DNA of 64,000 bases from Parasphingorhabdus flavimaris (GCF_013371215.1 NZ_JABWMH010000003.1:652501-716500), one strand, 5' to 3'; counted from the stretch's first letter, positions 45,176-55,648 are shown. The notes: a model not told the origin generated them from the sequence alone. Numbers and translations: made by a program.

Positions 45176-46126
45176 TTGAACAATATTCTACCGATTTTCA
45201 GCTTTTTGAAATCGAAATCCGAGGCCGGACAGAAGACCGTTCTTGTGACCCTGGTCGCTGTCACCGGCGCATCAACGCGCAATCCCGGTGCGCATATGGC
45301 GGTCGCCGAAGACGGGAGTTTCGCCGGCTCATTTTCCGGCGGCTGCGTCGAAGCGGCGGTGGTGGCCGAGGCTCTTGAAGTTGCGACAAGCGGCCAGCCG
45401 CGCGAAGTCCGCTTTGGTGCAGGTTCCCCCTATCTGGATATACGCCTGCCATGCGGTGGCAATATTGACTTGCTGTTTACGCCGGTCGTCAGTGGCACGA
45501 TCATCTGCGATATATATGACCGGATCAGGAAGCGGCAGCCGCTGACCATCATCCTCGACAGCGAGAACCCTGAGATCTGTTGCGTCGCGCAGACATCGAA
45601 CAAGGTCTCGGTAGAGCGCAAAGCTTCACAACATTTCGTCCACCATATCCCGGCAGCGAGAATCATCATCCTGGGGCAGGGGCCCTCTGTGGCAAGTCTG
45701 GCGGGATTATGCGCCAGCTATGGCATCGACTGCGACATATTGTCGCCGGATCCGGTGGTTATCGATCAGGTTGAAGGCCTGGCCAACTCTGTCAATCTGC
45801 TGAAGACACCGGATGCGACCCCATTGCTCGACCCCGACCCGTGGACCGCCTGCATATTCTATTTCCACGATCATGACTGGGAAGCGCGATTGATGAAACA
45901 GGCCCTGTTTTCTCCCGCCTTTTATGTCGGCGCGATGGGCAGCCTTAAAACGCATGGCATTCGCCAGCAATATCTCGCCCAAATCGGAGTTTCGGAAGCA
46001 GAGCAGAAGCGCATGTCGGCGCCGATCGGCTTGATCCCGTCGACCCGCGACCCGGCGACTCTGGCATTGTCGACCCTGGCAGAGGTTGTCGAAAGCTATC
46101 ATCGACATTTTGGTTGCAACGCTTGA
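45176..46126 (+). CDS. XdhC/CoxI family protein
   Basis: A 316-aa protein of the XdhC family, which handles or protects the molybdenum cofactor for xanthine dehydrogenase-like enzymes. Marks are VTLVAVTGASTRNPGAHMAV, SFSGGCVEAAVVAEAL, DIRLPCGG and a C-terminal Rossmann part (FYVGAMGSLKTHGIR). The frame is open back to 44885, but the family start matches a TTG at 45176; this start is an inference. No xanthine dehydrogenase genes are adjacent in the window. The 268 bp before it hold no gene. Confidence 0.85.
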   Translation: MNNILPIFSFLKSKSEAGQKTVLVTLVAVTGASTRNPGAHMAVAEDGSFAGSFSGGCVEAAVVAEALEVATSGQPREVRFGAGSPYLDIRLPCGGNIDLLFTPVVSGTIICDIYDRIRKRQPLTIILDSENPEICCVAQTSNKVSVERKASQHFVHHIPAARIIILGQGPSVASLAGLCASYGIDCDILSPDPVVIDQVEGLANSVNLLKTPDATPLLDPDPWTACIFYFHDHDWEARLMKQALFSPAFYVGAMGSLKTHGIRQQYLAQIGVSEAEQKRMSAPIGLIPSTRDPATLALSTLAEVVESYHRHFGCNA

Positions 46127-46206
46127 GTAGAAGTTGTTGTTCGCTGTTCCTTCCGGCCAGAAACTGGAATAGGGTTGGGCATTGGTGAATTCAGGGTTGG
46201 GGAAAT

Positions 46207-49200
46207 ATGATGAGATATAGTCTGGTTTCGGTTATCGCTGCGTTGCTTTTTTCAGGCGCGGCTCATGCGCAGGCAGGCACGGGAGAGTCCGCCGATGACA
46301 AATGGGACGTCAACGCACCCAAGGGAGCGATGATCAAGCAGGTCTCGATCAACGTGGACGAAGGCAGCTGGATCGACGTTGATGTCAGCCCTGATGGCCA
46401 GAGCATGGCATTTGCTCTGCTCGGCGACATATATACGATGCCGATCGTCGGTGGCCGGCCGGTGCGGGTCGCCGAGGGCCTAGCCTGGGAAGTGCAGCCC
46501 CGTTTTTCTCCCGACGGCAAGAGAATAGCCTTCACCTCCGATCGCGGCGGCGGCGACAATATCTGGATCATGAACCGCGATGGCAGCGACAAGAAGCAGG
46601 TTACCAAGGAAGAATTCCGTCTCCTTAACCAGCCGAGCTGGAGCCCCGACGGCCGCTATATTGTTGCGAAAAAACATTTTACCACGTCGCGCTCGCTCGG
46701 TACCGGAGAAATATGGGTCTATCATGTTTCGGGCGGCGGCGGCGTGCAGCTGGTCAAGAAGCCTGGCGACAAGCACCAGAAGGAACTGGGAGAACCGATC
46801 TACGCGCCGGATGGCCAATCGGTCTATTATACCAAGAATATCACGCCGGGCGGCACGTTCATCTATGCTCAGGACAGTAATAGAGACCTGTTCAACATCG
46901 AAAAATATGATCTCGAATCCGGTGAAATAACCACGGCGGTCTCCGGCCTCGGCGGGTCGGTGCGTCCGAACCCGTCACCCGACGGCAAGAAGATTGCCTT
47001 CGTCCGCCGCGAGATGACCCGGTCCAAACTCTATGTGAAAGATCTTGAATCCGGAATTGAGCGCAAGATCTATGATGATCTTGATCAGGACGTTCAGGAA
47101 ACCTGGGCCGTCACCGGAGTATATCCGAATATGGACTGGACGCCCGACAGCAGCGAGATCGTTTTCTGGGCCGGCGGCAAGCTCCGCCGGGTTTCCGCAA
47201 GCAACGGCGCATCGTCGATCATCCCGTTTCAGGTCAGCGACACCCGCGGCGTGGCCAACGCGCCCCATCCCGAAATTGCGGTCGCGCCGGACAGCTTTGT
47301 AGCCAGGATGCCGCGCTTTGCTGCTGTATCGCCCGATGGCCGTCAGGTGGTGTTTGAAAGTCTCGGCAAGCTATATCTTAAACCGATGGCGGGTGGTTCT
47401 GCCAAACGGTTGACCAATTCCGGTGCGGAGCTGGAGTTGTTTCCGTCATGGTCGCGCGATGGTCGTTCGATCGTGTTCGTTGGCTGGACCGACGCGAAGC
47501 TGGGGCAGGTCAAGACCGTTGCGGCAGGCGGCGGTTCTGCACGAACAATTACCAGCCGTCCGGGCCATTATGCCCGTCCGCAATTTTCTCCGGATGGCAA
47601 GACGATCGTTTTTGAAATGCAGGGTGGCGGTTATCTGACCTCTCCGGAATGGTCAGTTGATGACGGTGTTTACCGGGTCTCAACGTCAGGCGGTGCACCG
47701 GTGCGGGTATCAAGGGGCGCTGCCAGTCCGCAATTTGGCGCGACCAGCGACCGCCTTTTCATGGTTGACAGCGAAGAGGACAAGCGCGTGCTGATAAGCA
47801 CCGATCTCAACGGTGAAGCGAAGCGCACTCATGCCAAAGGCGAGATGACCAACGACTATATCATTTCGCCAGACGGGCAGAATGTCGCTTTCCGTCAGAG
47901 CTATGAAGCCTATGTCATGCCGTTGATGCCGGGCGCCCAGGCGGTTGAGGTCAGCCCGACCAGCAAGTCACTCCCGGTAATCAGAGTCAGTGCCAGCGGC
48001 GCGGACTATATCCACTGGTCGCAGGACGGCAAGCAGTTGCACTGGAGCCTCGGTTCCACGCTTTATTCCGAGGCAACCAGCCGTCTGTTCGTCGACGGAC
48101 CGGCGAACAATGATGCAGCAAAATATCAGCCGCAGACCAGCGGCCTGTTGCTCGAGCGGCAAATCGCGGCAGAAAAACCGTCGCAGACGGTGGCTCTTTC
48201 CGGCGCTCGTCTGGTGACGATGGCAAAAAGCGACGGCGGGATCATCGATGATGGTGTGATAGTCATACGCGACAACCGGATCGTTGCCGTCGGATCGCGC
48301 GCAGATGTCAGCATTCCCGCTGGTTCCCTGCAGGTTGACGTCACCGGCAAAACGATCATTCCCGGTCTGATTGACGCCCATGCGCACGGGGCCCAAGGCA
48401 GCGACGAAATCGTTCCGCAGCAGAACTGGTCTCTGTTACAGAATCTCGCGCTCGGCACGACGACCATTCATGATCCGTCGAGCCGCGCCAGCGAAATATT
48501 CGTCGCCAGCGAAATGCAGCGGGCCGGGATAATCCTCGGCCCCCGGATATTCTCGACCGGCGAGATTGTCTATGGCGCGAAAGCGGCTGACGTTTATGCC
48601 GAGATCAACAATCTCGACGACGCGCTCGCCCATGTCCGCAGACTCAAGGCGCAGGGTGGCAGCAGCGTCAAGAACTACAACCAGCCCCGCCGCGAACAAC
48701 GCCAGCAGGTGGTAGAGGCCGCGCGCCAGGAGAACATGCTTGTGGTAGCCGAGGGCGGTTCGCTGTTCGGCATGGACATGGCGCTGGTCGCCGACGGCAA
48801 TTCGACGCTGGAGCATAATATCCCGCTAGACATCTTTTACGACGATGTCGTGCAGATGTTTTCCCAGTCCGACACCAATTACACGCCGACGCTGGTTGTC
48901 AGCTATGGCGGGCTGGCCGGCGACCCCTATTGGCGGCAGGCCACCAATGTCTGGGAGAACCCGCTGCTGGTCCACACGCCGCCCAAGATTCTGGCAGCGG
49001 CCACGGCCCGCCGCACCACGGCGCCCGAGAGCAATTTTGTCGATGATGACAATGCCCGCGAAGCCAAAAAACTGGCGGACGCAGGCGTGAAAGTCGCTAT
49101 CGGCGCGCATGGTCAACAGGCGGGGATTGGCAGTCACTGGGAGCTGTGGTCCTTTGTCCGCGGCGGGATGCAGCCGGTCGAGGCGCTTGCCGCAGGAACT

Positions 49201-49419
49201 ATTGAATCTGCCAGATCCCTTGGCATGGATGCCGATATAGGTTCGCTAGAGCCGGGCAAGCTCGCCGATTTGCTGGTGCTCGATGCCGATCCTACCGCCG
49301 ATATCCGGAACAGCGACAAGATCGATCGAGTGATGCTCAACGGGCGTATGTACGATCCGCTGACGATGAATGAGGTCGAGACCGGCTCACGCAAACGCGT
49401 TCCGCATTGGTGGGAGTGA
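46207..49419 (+). CDS. Secreted PD40 beta-propeller/amidohydrolase fusion
   Basis: A 1070-aa exported protein. A signal peptide ending AHAQA is followed by TolB-like PD40 blades (repeated FSPDGKRIAF, WSPDGRYIV, VSPDGRQVVF) over about 40-650. An amidohydrolase domain follows from about 670, with metal-binding IPGLIDAHAHGAQ, a second metal region TLEHNIPLD and the C-terminal LEPGKLADLLVLDADP. Such fusions are common in sphingomonads, xanthomonads and Bacteroidetes, and are thought to act as periplasmic peptidases or hydrolases; the substrate is not predictable. A terminator-like hairpin follows. Confidence 0.92.
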   Translation: MMRYSLVSVIAALLFSGAAHAQAGTGESADDKWDVNAPKGAMIKQVSINVDEGSWIDVDVSPDGQSMAFALLGDIYTMPIVGGRPVRVAEGLAWEVQPRFSPDGKRIAFTSDRGGGDNIWIMNRDGSDKKQVTKEEFRLLNQPSWSPDGRYIVAKKHFTTSRSLGTGEIWVYHVSGGGGVQLVKKPGDKHQKELGEPIYAPDGQSVYYTKNITPGGTFIYAQDSNRDLFNIEKYDLESGEITTAVSGLGGSVRPNPSPDGKKIAFVRREMTRSKLYVKDLESGIERKIYDDLDQDVQETWAVTGVYPNMDWTPDSSEIVFWAGGKLRRVSASNGASSIIPFQVSDTRGVANAPHPEIAVAPDSFVARMPRFAAVSPDGRQVVFESLGKLYLKPMAGGSAKRLTNSGAELELFPSWSRDGRSIVFVGWTDAKLGQVKTVAAGGGSARTITSRPGHYARPQFSPDGKTIVFEMQGGGYLTSPEWSVDDGVYRVSTSGGAPVRVSRGAASPQFGATSDRLFMVDSEEDKRVLISTDLNGEAKRTHAKGEMTNDYIISPDGQNVAFRQSYEAYVMPLMPGAQAVEVSPTSKSLPVIRVSASGADYIHWSQDGKQLHWSLGSTLYSEATSRLFVDGPANNDAAKYQPQTSGLLLERQIAAEKPSQTVALSGARLVTMAKSDGGIIDDGVIVIRDNRIVAVGSRADVSIPAGSLQVDVTGKTIIPGLIDAHAHGAQGSDEIVPQQNWSLLQNLALGTTTIHDPSSRASEIFVASEMQRAGIILGPRIFSTGEIVYGAKAADVYAEINNLDDALAHVRRLKAQGGSSVKNYNQPRREQRQQVVEAARQENMLVVAEGGSLFGMDMALVADGNSTLEHNIPLDIFYDDVVQMFSQSDTNYTPTLVVSYGGLAGDPYWRQATNVWENPLLVHTPPKILAAATARRTTAPESNFVDDDNAREAKKLADAGVKVAIGAHGQQAGIGSHWELWSFVRGGMQPVEALAAGTIESARSLGMDADIGSLEPGKLADLLVLDADPTADIRNSDKIDRVMLNGRMYDPLTMNEVETGSRKRVPHWWE

Positions 49420-49424
49420 ATTTA

Positions 49425-49454
49425 TCAGGGGTGCGGCGATTACCGCACCCCTGA
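49425..49454 (+). terminator. Hairpin after the PD40-amidohydrolase gene
   Basis: A perfect 12-bp stem TCAGGGGTGCGG/CCGCACCCCTGA with a short loop lies 6 bp after the stop. The T-run is weak (CTTTGATTT), so it may act as a terminator or as an mRNA 3' end protector. Confidence 0.6.
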
Positions 49455-49671
49455 CTTTGATTTCGCAGCTTAAAGTATAATTATCTCTATTCAAATAAAA
49501 CGACCAAGATTGCATGAACACCAGTTTAACAGGCAGGGTATTTCGCTGAATGCCAGGTGAACAGTGCGTTCAGGAACTCGATTCATCTCCATTTACACTC
49601 ATATTGCCTCTGACGAGGGACCCTAATCTCGCGCGCATTCGTTTGTTGTTCGAAACATTAGGAGAAATGAG

Positions 49672-50895
49672 ATGACCAATAACCTCAATGCCCCCGTTGA
49701 TAGCGCCTTTCCGGTTAAACCCGCCAGCCGCTTATCCATGATAAGCATGTTGGCGATTTCGGTCGGCCTCGCCGCCGCACCTGTCCATGCTCAAGATATG
49801 GCAGAGCCTCTTGGGGCCACGCCCGCACCGATGCCCGCACCAGATCTTGTCGCCCCACAGTCTGCACCGGCATCGGCACCGACGACTGGCTCACCTCCGG
49901 TGACCAGCCCTTCGATGACGAAGGCCAACACAACACCACAGATCGCCCCTGACCGGGCCGATGATTTGGCGGAAAAAGGTGGTTTCGATGCAAAAACGGT
50001 AGCGCCCGAAGCGCTTGCCCAGATCGAAAGCCAGCAACAGGCGCGCAAGGCTGCTGCCGCAAAGGCAACAGCAGCGCAGGCTGCAACGACCGCCATGGCC
50101 ACAGCCAGGCCGGCTCCCGCTCGCGCAACCAGTGCACCTGAGGCCGGGAGCGCGTCACAGGGCGGGCCCGCTTTGGATGGTGATGAATCAGCGGCCGTCG
50201 CGGAGGTCACGGCTGACGCAGCAGCAGCCACCCCAATGATCGCACCGGTTTCGCAACCGGCGGTATCGCAAGAAGCCATCCCGGTTGACGATGCTACCGA
50301 CTGGGGCTTGCTCGCTGCTTTGGCAGCCCTGCTTGGTATTGGCGGAGCCGGTGCCTATGCCGTCGGCCGCCGCCGCAAAAGCAACGACCGGTCTGCTGCT
50401 GAAATCCCCGAAGCAGACGTGCATGGCAGAGATACCTTTCCTGCCGCGATAAATGAGGCGATCATGCCCGAATTGCGCGACGACACGGCTGAGCCAAAGG
50501 TACATTCACCGGCTACTGCAGGGCGACCTGTCGCCAGCAATGCGGGTATCAAGACCAAGGTTGCGTTCGCTAACTTTGTTGCGGACCTCCCGGAATTTGA
50601 GAGTCCGGCTGGCGAGGCCAGCCGCGGTACGACCATTGGACAGCGACGCGTCACTGCTGCTCCGCGCCCCTATCTTGGTGAGGCAGACCTGTCTCGTCCT
50701 GAAGGATATTTCATGGCCCACGTCGACGCCATGCCGACGCCGCAGAACCCCTTTCTGACTCGGCAAAATCGCCTGAAGCGCGCACGCGCGCTGGACGCCA
50801 GCCTGGCAGAGATGAAGGTGTCGGTTGGCAATGCCCGCAGGAAAATGTACCAAGCGATGGTAAGTCCGCGGGCCTTGGAACCGGCCTTTAGCTGA
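49672..50895 (+). CDS. Ala/Pro-rich membrane protein, unknown function
   Basis: A 407-aa protein. An N-terminal signal (ISMLAISVGLAAAPVHAQ) is followed by a low-complexity Ala/Pro/Thr-rich region of about 190 residues. One membrane helix (WGLLAALAALLGIGGAGAYA) follows, then a basic stop and a cytoplasmic tail of about 170 residues with a conserved-looking end (NPFLTRQNRLKRARALD). I recognise no domain. A strong site AGGAGAAATGAG precedes the ATG. Confidence 0.8.
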   Translation: MTNNLNAPVDSAFPVKPASRLSMISMLAISVGLAAAPVHAQDMAEPLGATPAPMPAPDLVAPQSAPASAPTTGSPPVTSPSMTKANTTPQIAPDRADDLAEKGGFDAKTVAPEALAQIESQQQARKAAAAKATAAQAATTAMATARPAPARATSAPEAGSASQGGPALDGDESAAVAEVTADAAAATPMIAPVSQPAVSQEAIPVDDATDWGLLAALAALLGIGGAGAYAVGRRRKSNDRSAAEIPEADVHGRDTFPAAINEAIMPELRDDTAEPKVHSPATAGRPVASNAGIKTKVAFANFVADLPEFESPAGEASRGTTIGQRRVTAAPRPYLGEADLSRPEGYFMAHVDAMPTPQNPFLTRQNRLKRARALDASLAEMKVSVGNARRKMYQAMVSPRALEPAFS

Positions 50896-51007
50896 GCCCG
50901 CTGGTCACAGCCTGGAGGAAAGGGTGGTCCGATGATTCGGGTCACCCTTTCCTGCACCCGATCCTGTTATCCAGGCTTTCATCATGACGACGAATCTGGC
51001 GGTGCTA

Positions 51008-52438
51008 TTATTTCCGGTAATCGAGCGGTGGATCGCGGTCACCGAGTAACGATTTATACTTGTAATCGGGTCCCCTCGCGTCGTCGAACTCGGCCTTGGC
51101 CTTGGCGCGCAGTTCGGGGTTCGTGTAAAGCTCAATTGCTGCGAGAGCGAGCGTCTTGGCCGCAACCTGTGTACCCTTGAACCCAATCGACATGCCGCTG
51201 GCCGCCGAACTTTGCCAGCTGTGAGCCGAAGTGCCCGGCACCCATGTTGCGGTCCTTAGGCCAACCGTCGGGGTGGCATAAGATACATCGCCGACATCGG
51301 TCGAGCCATAGCCGAGAGATTTTTCGTAGGGCTGGATTTCCTTTTCGCTGCCCAGCTTGTTGTTCGGCTTGTCAAAGCTGGCGTAGATGTTCTCGGCAAA
51401 TTCCTGTTCTGCCGGCGTATACTGGATACCGCCGACTTTGCGCAATTTCGCGTCCATCATTTTCGCCAGCGATTCATTGACCAGCAGCGGATTGTTGCCG
51501 TGAATGACCTCCCAGTCGACCTTGGTTCCCGTCCCCAGCGCCGCCCCACGTGCGGCTTCTTCGAGACGGGTCCAGATCGCGTCGACACCTGTCGGATCGG
51601 GATGACGGACATAATAGAAGACTTCCGCAAAATCGGGCACAACATTGGGTGCGGTGCCGCCTTCGGTGATCACGTAGTGAATCCGGCTTTCCTGAGGGAC
51701 ATGTTCGCGCATCATGTTGATCATCATGTTGAAGGCTTCAACCCCGTCGAGAGCAGAGCGGGCCTTGTCTGGCGCGCCCGCTGCATGGGCAGAAGTACCA
51801 CGGAATCGGAATTTGGCCGAGCGATTGGCCAGCGTCGTCCGCGCGGCGGCCGAATTCTCATCACCGGCATGCCAGTGCAGGGCGAAATCGACATCGTCAA
51901 ACAATCCGGCGCGGACCATATAGACTTTGCCGCTGCCGCCTTCTTCGGCCGGGGTGCCATAGAGGCGAACGCGACCCGGAGTACCTGTCTGTTTCAGCCA
52001 TTTGCTCACTGCGATTGCGGCTTCGACCGATCCGGCCCCAAACAGATTGTGGCCGCAGGCATGGGCAGCGCCCTTGCCCTCGATCGGGGTGCGGGTGGCG
52101 ACTGCATCCTGATTGATCCCGGGCAAGGCATCAAATTCTGCAAGGATCGCGATGATCGGTCCGCCGCTGCCAAATTCTGCAGTAAAGGCGGTGGGGATAT
52201 CTGCAACACCGTCAGTGATCTTGAAGCCGTTGGCCTTGAGTGATTGCTGGAGAAGACCGCTGGATTTTTGTTCCTGATAACCAACTTCCGCCCATTCCCA
52301 AAGCTTGCGGGCGGTTTTGGCCGACTCCGCTGACCGGGCGTCAACCAGGGCGGATATGTCGGACATGACATCTGTCTGTTGGGCTTGAGCCATGGCGGGA
52401 AGCGCCGCAAGGGCGAAAATCAGGGAATAACGGATCAT
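51008..52438 (-). CDS. M20-family amidohydrolase/peptidase (AbgB-like)
   Basis: A 476-aa exported protein with a signal peptide ending AQAQ. The M20 metallopeptidase fold is shown by AILAEFDALPGINQ, HACGHNLFGAG (metal His), GTPAEEGGSGKVYMV (catalytic Glu-Glu) and DFALHWHAGDE. The dimerisation domain lies at about 220-330. It resembles p-aminobenzoyl-glutamate hydrolase B and related aminoacylases. The periplasmic location suggests scavenging of acylated amino acids. Confidence 0.92.
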   Translation of the reverse strand: MIRYSLIFALAALPAMAQAQQTDVMSDISALVDARSAESAKTARKLWEWAEVGYQEQKSSGLLQQSLKANGFKITDGVADIPTAFTAEFGSGGPIIAILAEFDALPGINQDAVATRTPIEGKGAAHACGHNLFGAGSVEAAIAVSKWLKQTGTPGRVRLYGTPAEEGGSGKVYMVRAGLFDDVDFALHWHAGDENSAAARTTLANRSAKFRFRGTSAHAAGAPDKARSALDGVEAFNMMINMMREHVPQESRIHYVITEGGTAPNVVPDFAEVFYYVRHPDPTGVDAIWTRLEEAARGAALGTGTKVDWEVIHGNNPLLVNESLAKMMDAKLRKVGGIQYTPAEQEFAENIYASFDKPNNKLGSEKEIQPYEKSLGYGSTDVGDVSYATPTVGLRTATWVPGTSAHSWQSSAASGMSIGFKGTQVAAKTLALAAIELYTNPELRAKAKAEFDDARGPDYKYKSLLGDRDPPLDYRK

Positions 52439-52641
52439 GGGAACCTCATATTGGAACTATATCCCGCGAATGATGGCATAAACAGGAACCGGTAGGCAAT
52501 CTTTCTTCTAACCGTCGCTGTTCCGGGGAATTTCCGGTCAGTTGCAAAAACTACACTCGCAGGTGCAGCATTTCATATTGCAACTTAATTTAATCGGAGG
52601 CTTAACTAGGCAATAAAATCAAACCTGAATGGAGTAACTTC

Positions 52642-52908
52642 ATGCGTAAACTATCCTCCCTGATCCTTGCGGCAACCGCATTGACCCTCACCGCTCCAGC
52701 GGCATTCGCTGCCGATGCCGAGCGTAACGATCGCCTTTATGATGCCAGTGGCGCCAGTGTTGCCAAAGTGAACCGGGTAAACGATAACGGTGATATCCTG
52801 ATCATCTACAAAGGCAAAGTGCGCATGATAGCGGCTTCCACGCTTTCGAACACTGACGGCAAGCTGACGACCAGCATGACCAAAACGGAAATCCGTCGTC
52901 AGGACTAA
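52642..52908 (+). CDS. Small secreted protein, unknown function
   Basis: An 88-aa protein with a clean signal peptide (LILAATALTLTAPAAFA) and a 65-residue mature part (VAKVNRVNDNGDILIIYKGK). The mature part may be a small beta-barrel fold similar to secreted sphingomonad proteins of unknown role. GGAGTAACTTC precedes the ATG. Confidence 0.8.
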   Translation: MRKLSSLILAATALTLTAPAAFAADAERNDRLYDASGASVAKVNRVNDNGDILIIYKGKVRMIAASTLSNTDGKLTTSMTKTEIRRQD

Positions 52909-52956
52909 TCGTCAAACGCTATTGATCGCGACGATTAATTTTGATTGTTGAGACAG

Positions 52957-52989
52957 AACGGCCGGGGCTTGATCAAGCACCGGCCGTTT
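52957..52989 (+). terminator. Hairpin between the small secreted gene and mobA
   Basis: The arms AACGGCCGG and CCGGCCGTT are followed by TTTT. It overlaps the last codons of the convergent mobA gene and could end transcription of the plus-strand gene. Confidence 0.5.
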
Positions 52990-53563
52990 TGCCATGTTCC
53001 GCATGGATCAGGTCTTGCGGCCGGTTAATGTTCAAAAACAGGCGATCGTCGGGCCACGTCACCGCAACTGCGTCTGCCTTCGCGGCCAGCCAGCGAAGGG
53101 ACGGGGCTTTGTCAGCCTGACCGTAGTCGGCGCGAATGCTGTCGACAACGTCGCATTGCCAATAGGCAAAGGCCGGCTGGGTCCGCAAATGATCCCGTGC
53201 CACCGCGCAGGAGCCGCTCGCCATGAGCCGTCCGACCAGGTCGGCTGGTGCATGGGGCGCGTCTACCGGAATTGTGACAAAGCCGGATATGGCGGGCTGG
53301 AGCTTCTGCAACGCCGCCGCCGCCGAGAAAATCCCGCCGACCGGTCCATCGGGGAAAGCCGGGTCGTCGCTGATGATATCGAGGCCGGTACCGTAGCTCT
53401 TTGAAGCGGACAGGAACAGGCGATCGACCTTGTTGGCAAACCGGTTGATCAGAATATCGATCAATCGTTCCCCGCCCAGCTTGATGACCGCCTTGTCTGT
53501 GCCCATCCGGCTTGATTGCCCGCCGGCAAGAATCACGAGGCAGACAAGCGGATTGGTGATCAT
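52973..53563 (-). CDS. mobA: Molybdenum cofactor guanylyltransferase
   Basis: A 196-aa nucleotidyltransferase that adds GMP to molybdopterin to make the MGD cofactor required by NasA-type nitrate reductase. Marks are VILAGGQSSRMGTDK (GTP-binding loop), SKSYGTGLDIISDD and IPVDAPHAPADLV. The ATG at 53563 with GGGAA upstream is preferred over a TTG 33 bp earlier. It stands outside the nitrate island, so the island relies on this host function. Confidence 0.9.
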   Translation of the reverse strand: MITNPLVCLVILAGGQSSRMGTDKAVIKLGGERLIDILINRFANKVDRLFLSASKSYGTGLDIISDDPAFPDGPVGGIFSAAAALQKLQPAISGFVTIPVDAPHAPADLVGRLMASGSCAVARDHLRTQPAFAYWQCDVVDSIRADYGQADKAPSLRWLAAKADAVAVTWPDDRLFLNINRPQDLIHAEHGKTAGA

Positions 53564-53603
53564 GAGAGAGGTTCCCGTTGAAGCATGATGCTCCAATCTG
53601 GCC

Positions 53604-54275
53604 TTAGCTTCCCACTCTGTCCAGCAATTCCCCGATCAGGTCCCTTGGTTCTGCATCGGTCGGCCGTTCTTCTGCTGCGGATTGCTCCAAATCGGCGGTG
53701 AGCCTGCGATCAAAAAGCGAGCGATTTGGCATCCGGCTCTGGCGGGCAGGTTTCGCAGATGCCCACTGTCGGCCATCTGGCGCGGTCTGGCGCGCTGGAT
53801 AGATGAAACCGTTGACGGGAAACGCCGTGGTCCCGAGATTCTCAATCGGCGCATACCAGATGCGGATCAGGCTCCAGTCATTTCGCGCCGATACATCCTG
53901 TGCCGCGACCCGCCGCTCGATCTGGCCCCGCTTGCCGTTGATCGGTGACCAGTTGGCGTGGCTGATCAATATATTGCGATCGTCGACAATGTCGCGAACC
54001 ACCGCGACATGTCCCAATTGCATTGCGCCATGGCTGGGCAGGGACAATACCGCGCCTTCGACCGGCATGGCCCCGCGCTGATATTTGCCGGCGGCTTGAT
54101 CCCACCAGCTATGCGCGTCACCATAGATCTGGATACCGCTTAGCTCTCTAGCGAACGGGACGCATTGCAGATAATCATTGGCCCTGGCCTGTGTCGGCAT
54201 CATCACAGCCTGCACCACCAGCAGAATCGGAACGATCGCGTTCCGGATCAGAATAGCAGAATTTTTGAGAGCCAT
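53604..54275 (-). CDS. CHAP-domain peptidoglycan hydrolase
   Basis: A 223-aa exported protein. Signal segment IVPILLVVQAVMMPTQARA is followed by a CHAP domain: NDYLQCVPFARELSG (catalytic Cys) and LGHVAVVRDIVD (catalytic His), with an Asn in SHANW. It acts as amidase or endopeptidase on peptidoglycan. The C-terminal 70 residues are polar and disordered-looking. The frame is open far upstream, but coding-like sequence starts only at the signal; ATG 54275 (or 54296) is chosen. Confidence 0.87.
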   Translation of the reverse strand: MALKNSAILIRNAIVPILLVVQAVMMPTQARANDYLQCVPFARELSGIQIYGDAHSWWDQAAGKYQRGAMPVEGAVLSLPSHGAMQLGHVAVVRDIVDDRNILISHANWSPINGKRGQIERRVAAQDVSARNDWSLIRIWYAPIENLGTTAFPVNGFIYPARQTAPDGRQWASAKPARQSRMPNRSLFDRRLTADLEQSAAEERPTDAEPRDLIGELLDRVGS

Positions 54276-54370
54276 TGCGTGCATCCGCTGGCACATAAGC
54301 GCCAGACGCCAAATCAACGCTAACGAATAATGTGAATCATCCGTAAACCATGTCGGAGCGAGGGTGCGTT

Positions 54371-55444
54371 CTATCGCAGTTTGACGGTTCCGTCCGATAC
54401 TTCGAAGTGCAACGCGTTGTCCGGAATGTCCCTGAACAAGGCTGGTTCGGTTCCGGTCAGCCAGACCTGGCCTCCCCGTTCCGCAAGCTTGTCGAAAAGC
54501 GCCGCCCGGCGCTGTGGATCGAGGTGGGCAGCAACCTCGTCGAGCAGCAGGACCGGCCGTTGTTCGCGTTGTTCGGCAATCAGGTCGGCATGGGCCAGTA
54601 TGATCGAAAAGAGCAGCGCTTTCTGTTCCCCGGTGGAGCATTTGTCGGCTGGTTGCTGTTTGGCGGAATGAAATACATCCAGGTCGGCGCGATGCGGGCC
54701 GCGCAACGTTCGGCCCGCTGCTCTGTCCGCAGGCCGGTTCCGCCGGAGCATGTCGTGAATAAGATCCTCGCTTCGTAACTGGTCATCGGCCAAGTCCAAT
54801 GTCGGCGTTGCAAAAATACTGCTGTCTGCTTCTTCGAGCAGCAAAGCCAATGCCAGAACCATCCTGTGCCGGGCTTCGGCGACCAGCGAGCCAAATTGCG
54901 CCAATTGCCCGTCCAGTCCATCGAGCCAGCTCATGTCGGCCAGATGGCCATCGGCGAGCAGCCGATTGCGTTCCCGGCGTGCGGCTTCGTAGCGGGCGCA
55001 ATTGCGGGCATGGGCCGGCTCGAGTGCCATGACCAGCCGGTCGAGAAAGTTCCGCCGCCCTGCCGCGCCTTCCATGAACAGGCGATCCATCGCCGGGGTC
55101 AGCCACAATATCGAAAGCCATTCGGCGAGATCATTGGTCGGGGCCGTCGCTTCGTTGATCCTTGTTCTGCGTCGTTCCGGTGTGCTTGCGTCGGTGCCGG
55201 TGCCGATTTGCACATCGCCCAACTGTGCGGCAACGGCGAAATCGCCCGCGCCATTCTGCCGCGCCATGTCGCGCAGGGCCGCCCGCCGCAGTCCGCGCCC
55301 CGGAGCGAGCAGCGACACCGCTTCCAGAATATTGGTTTTGCCGGCGCCATTTTCTCCGCTGAAAACCAGGAACCCTGGCGCTGTTTCGAGACGCAGTTCC
55401 TGATAGTTGCGAAAGTTGTGCAGAGAAAGCTGGGACACGGTCAT
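54371..55444 (-). CDS. recF: DNA replication and repair protein RecF
   Basis: A 357-aa SMC-like ATPase that loads RecA at single-strand gaps. Marks are [10 protein letters not shown], Walker [10 protein letters not shown], the GPHRADL segment, signature STGEQKALL and Walker [14 protein letters not shown]. The ATG at 55444 follows GGAGGG by 7 nt. The usual dnaN or gyrB neighbours are absent, normal for this group. Confidence 0.95.
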   Translation of the reverse strand: MTVSQLSLHNFRNYQELRLETAPGFLVFSGENGAGKTNILEAVSLLAPGRGLRRAALRDMARQNGAGDFAVAAQLGDVQIGTGTDASTPERRRTRINEATAPTNDLAEWLSILWLTPAMDRLFMEGAAGRRNFLDRLVMALEPAHARNCARYEAARRERNRLLADGHLADMSWLDGLDGQLAQFGSLVAEARHRMVLALALLLEEADSSIFATPTLDLADDQLRSEDLIHDMLRRNRPADRAAGRTLRGPHRADLDVFHSAKQQPADKCSTGEQKALLFSIILAHADLIAEQREQRPVLLLDEVAAHLDPQRRAALFDKLAERGGQVWLTGTEPALFRDIPDNALHFEVSDGTVKLR

Positions 55445-55631
55445 GGCAGAGCCCTCCACTAGCTTTCGCCGCCCGCAAAGAGAAGCGAATTCGGATCGGG
55501 TCTTGGGCCGGTTCATTCGTCGTTCATCGCACCCCAAAATTTAGGAAAATACGCCAATAGTAAGCTTTTCAATGATCGGCGGTCGGATTCGATAGAGGCT
55601 AAGTGATTGAATATAAGCAGTTTATAATAAC

Positions 55632-55648
55632 TGGCATGGGCTGTGCAA
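55632..55648 (+). promoter_or_regulatory. Candidate sigma-54 promoter of the PspC locus
   Basis: TGGCATGGGCTGTGCA has the GG-N10-GC spacing of -24/-12 promoters, with GG at 55633 and GC at 55645, one mismatch in the TTGC part. It lies about 60 bp before the first small peptide gene. Psp genes in other bacteria use sigma-54 and PspF, so the context fits. Whether this organism has rpoN is not visible here. Confidence 0.4.
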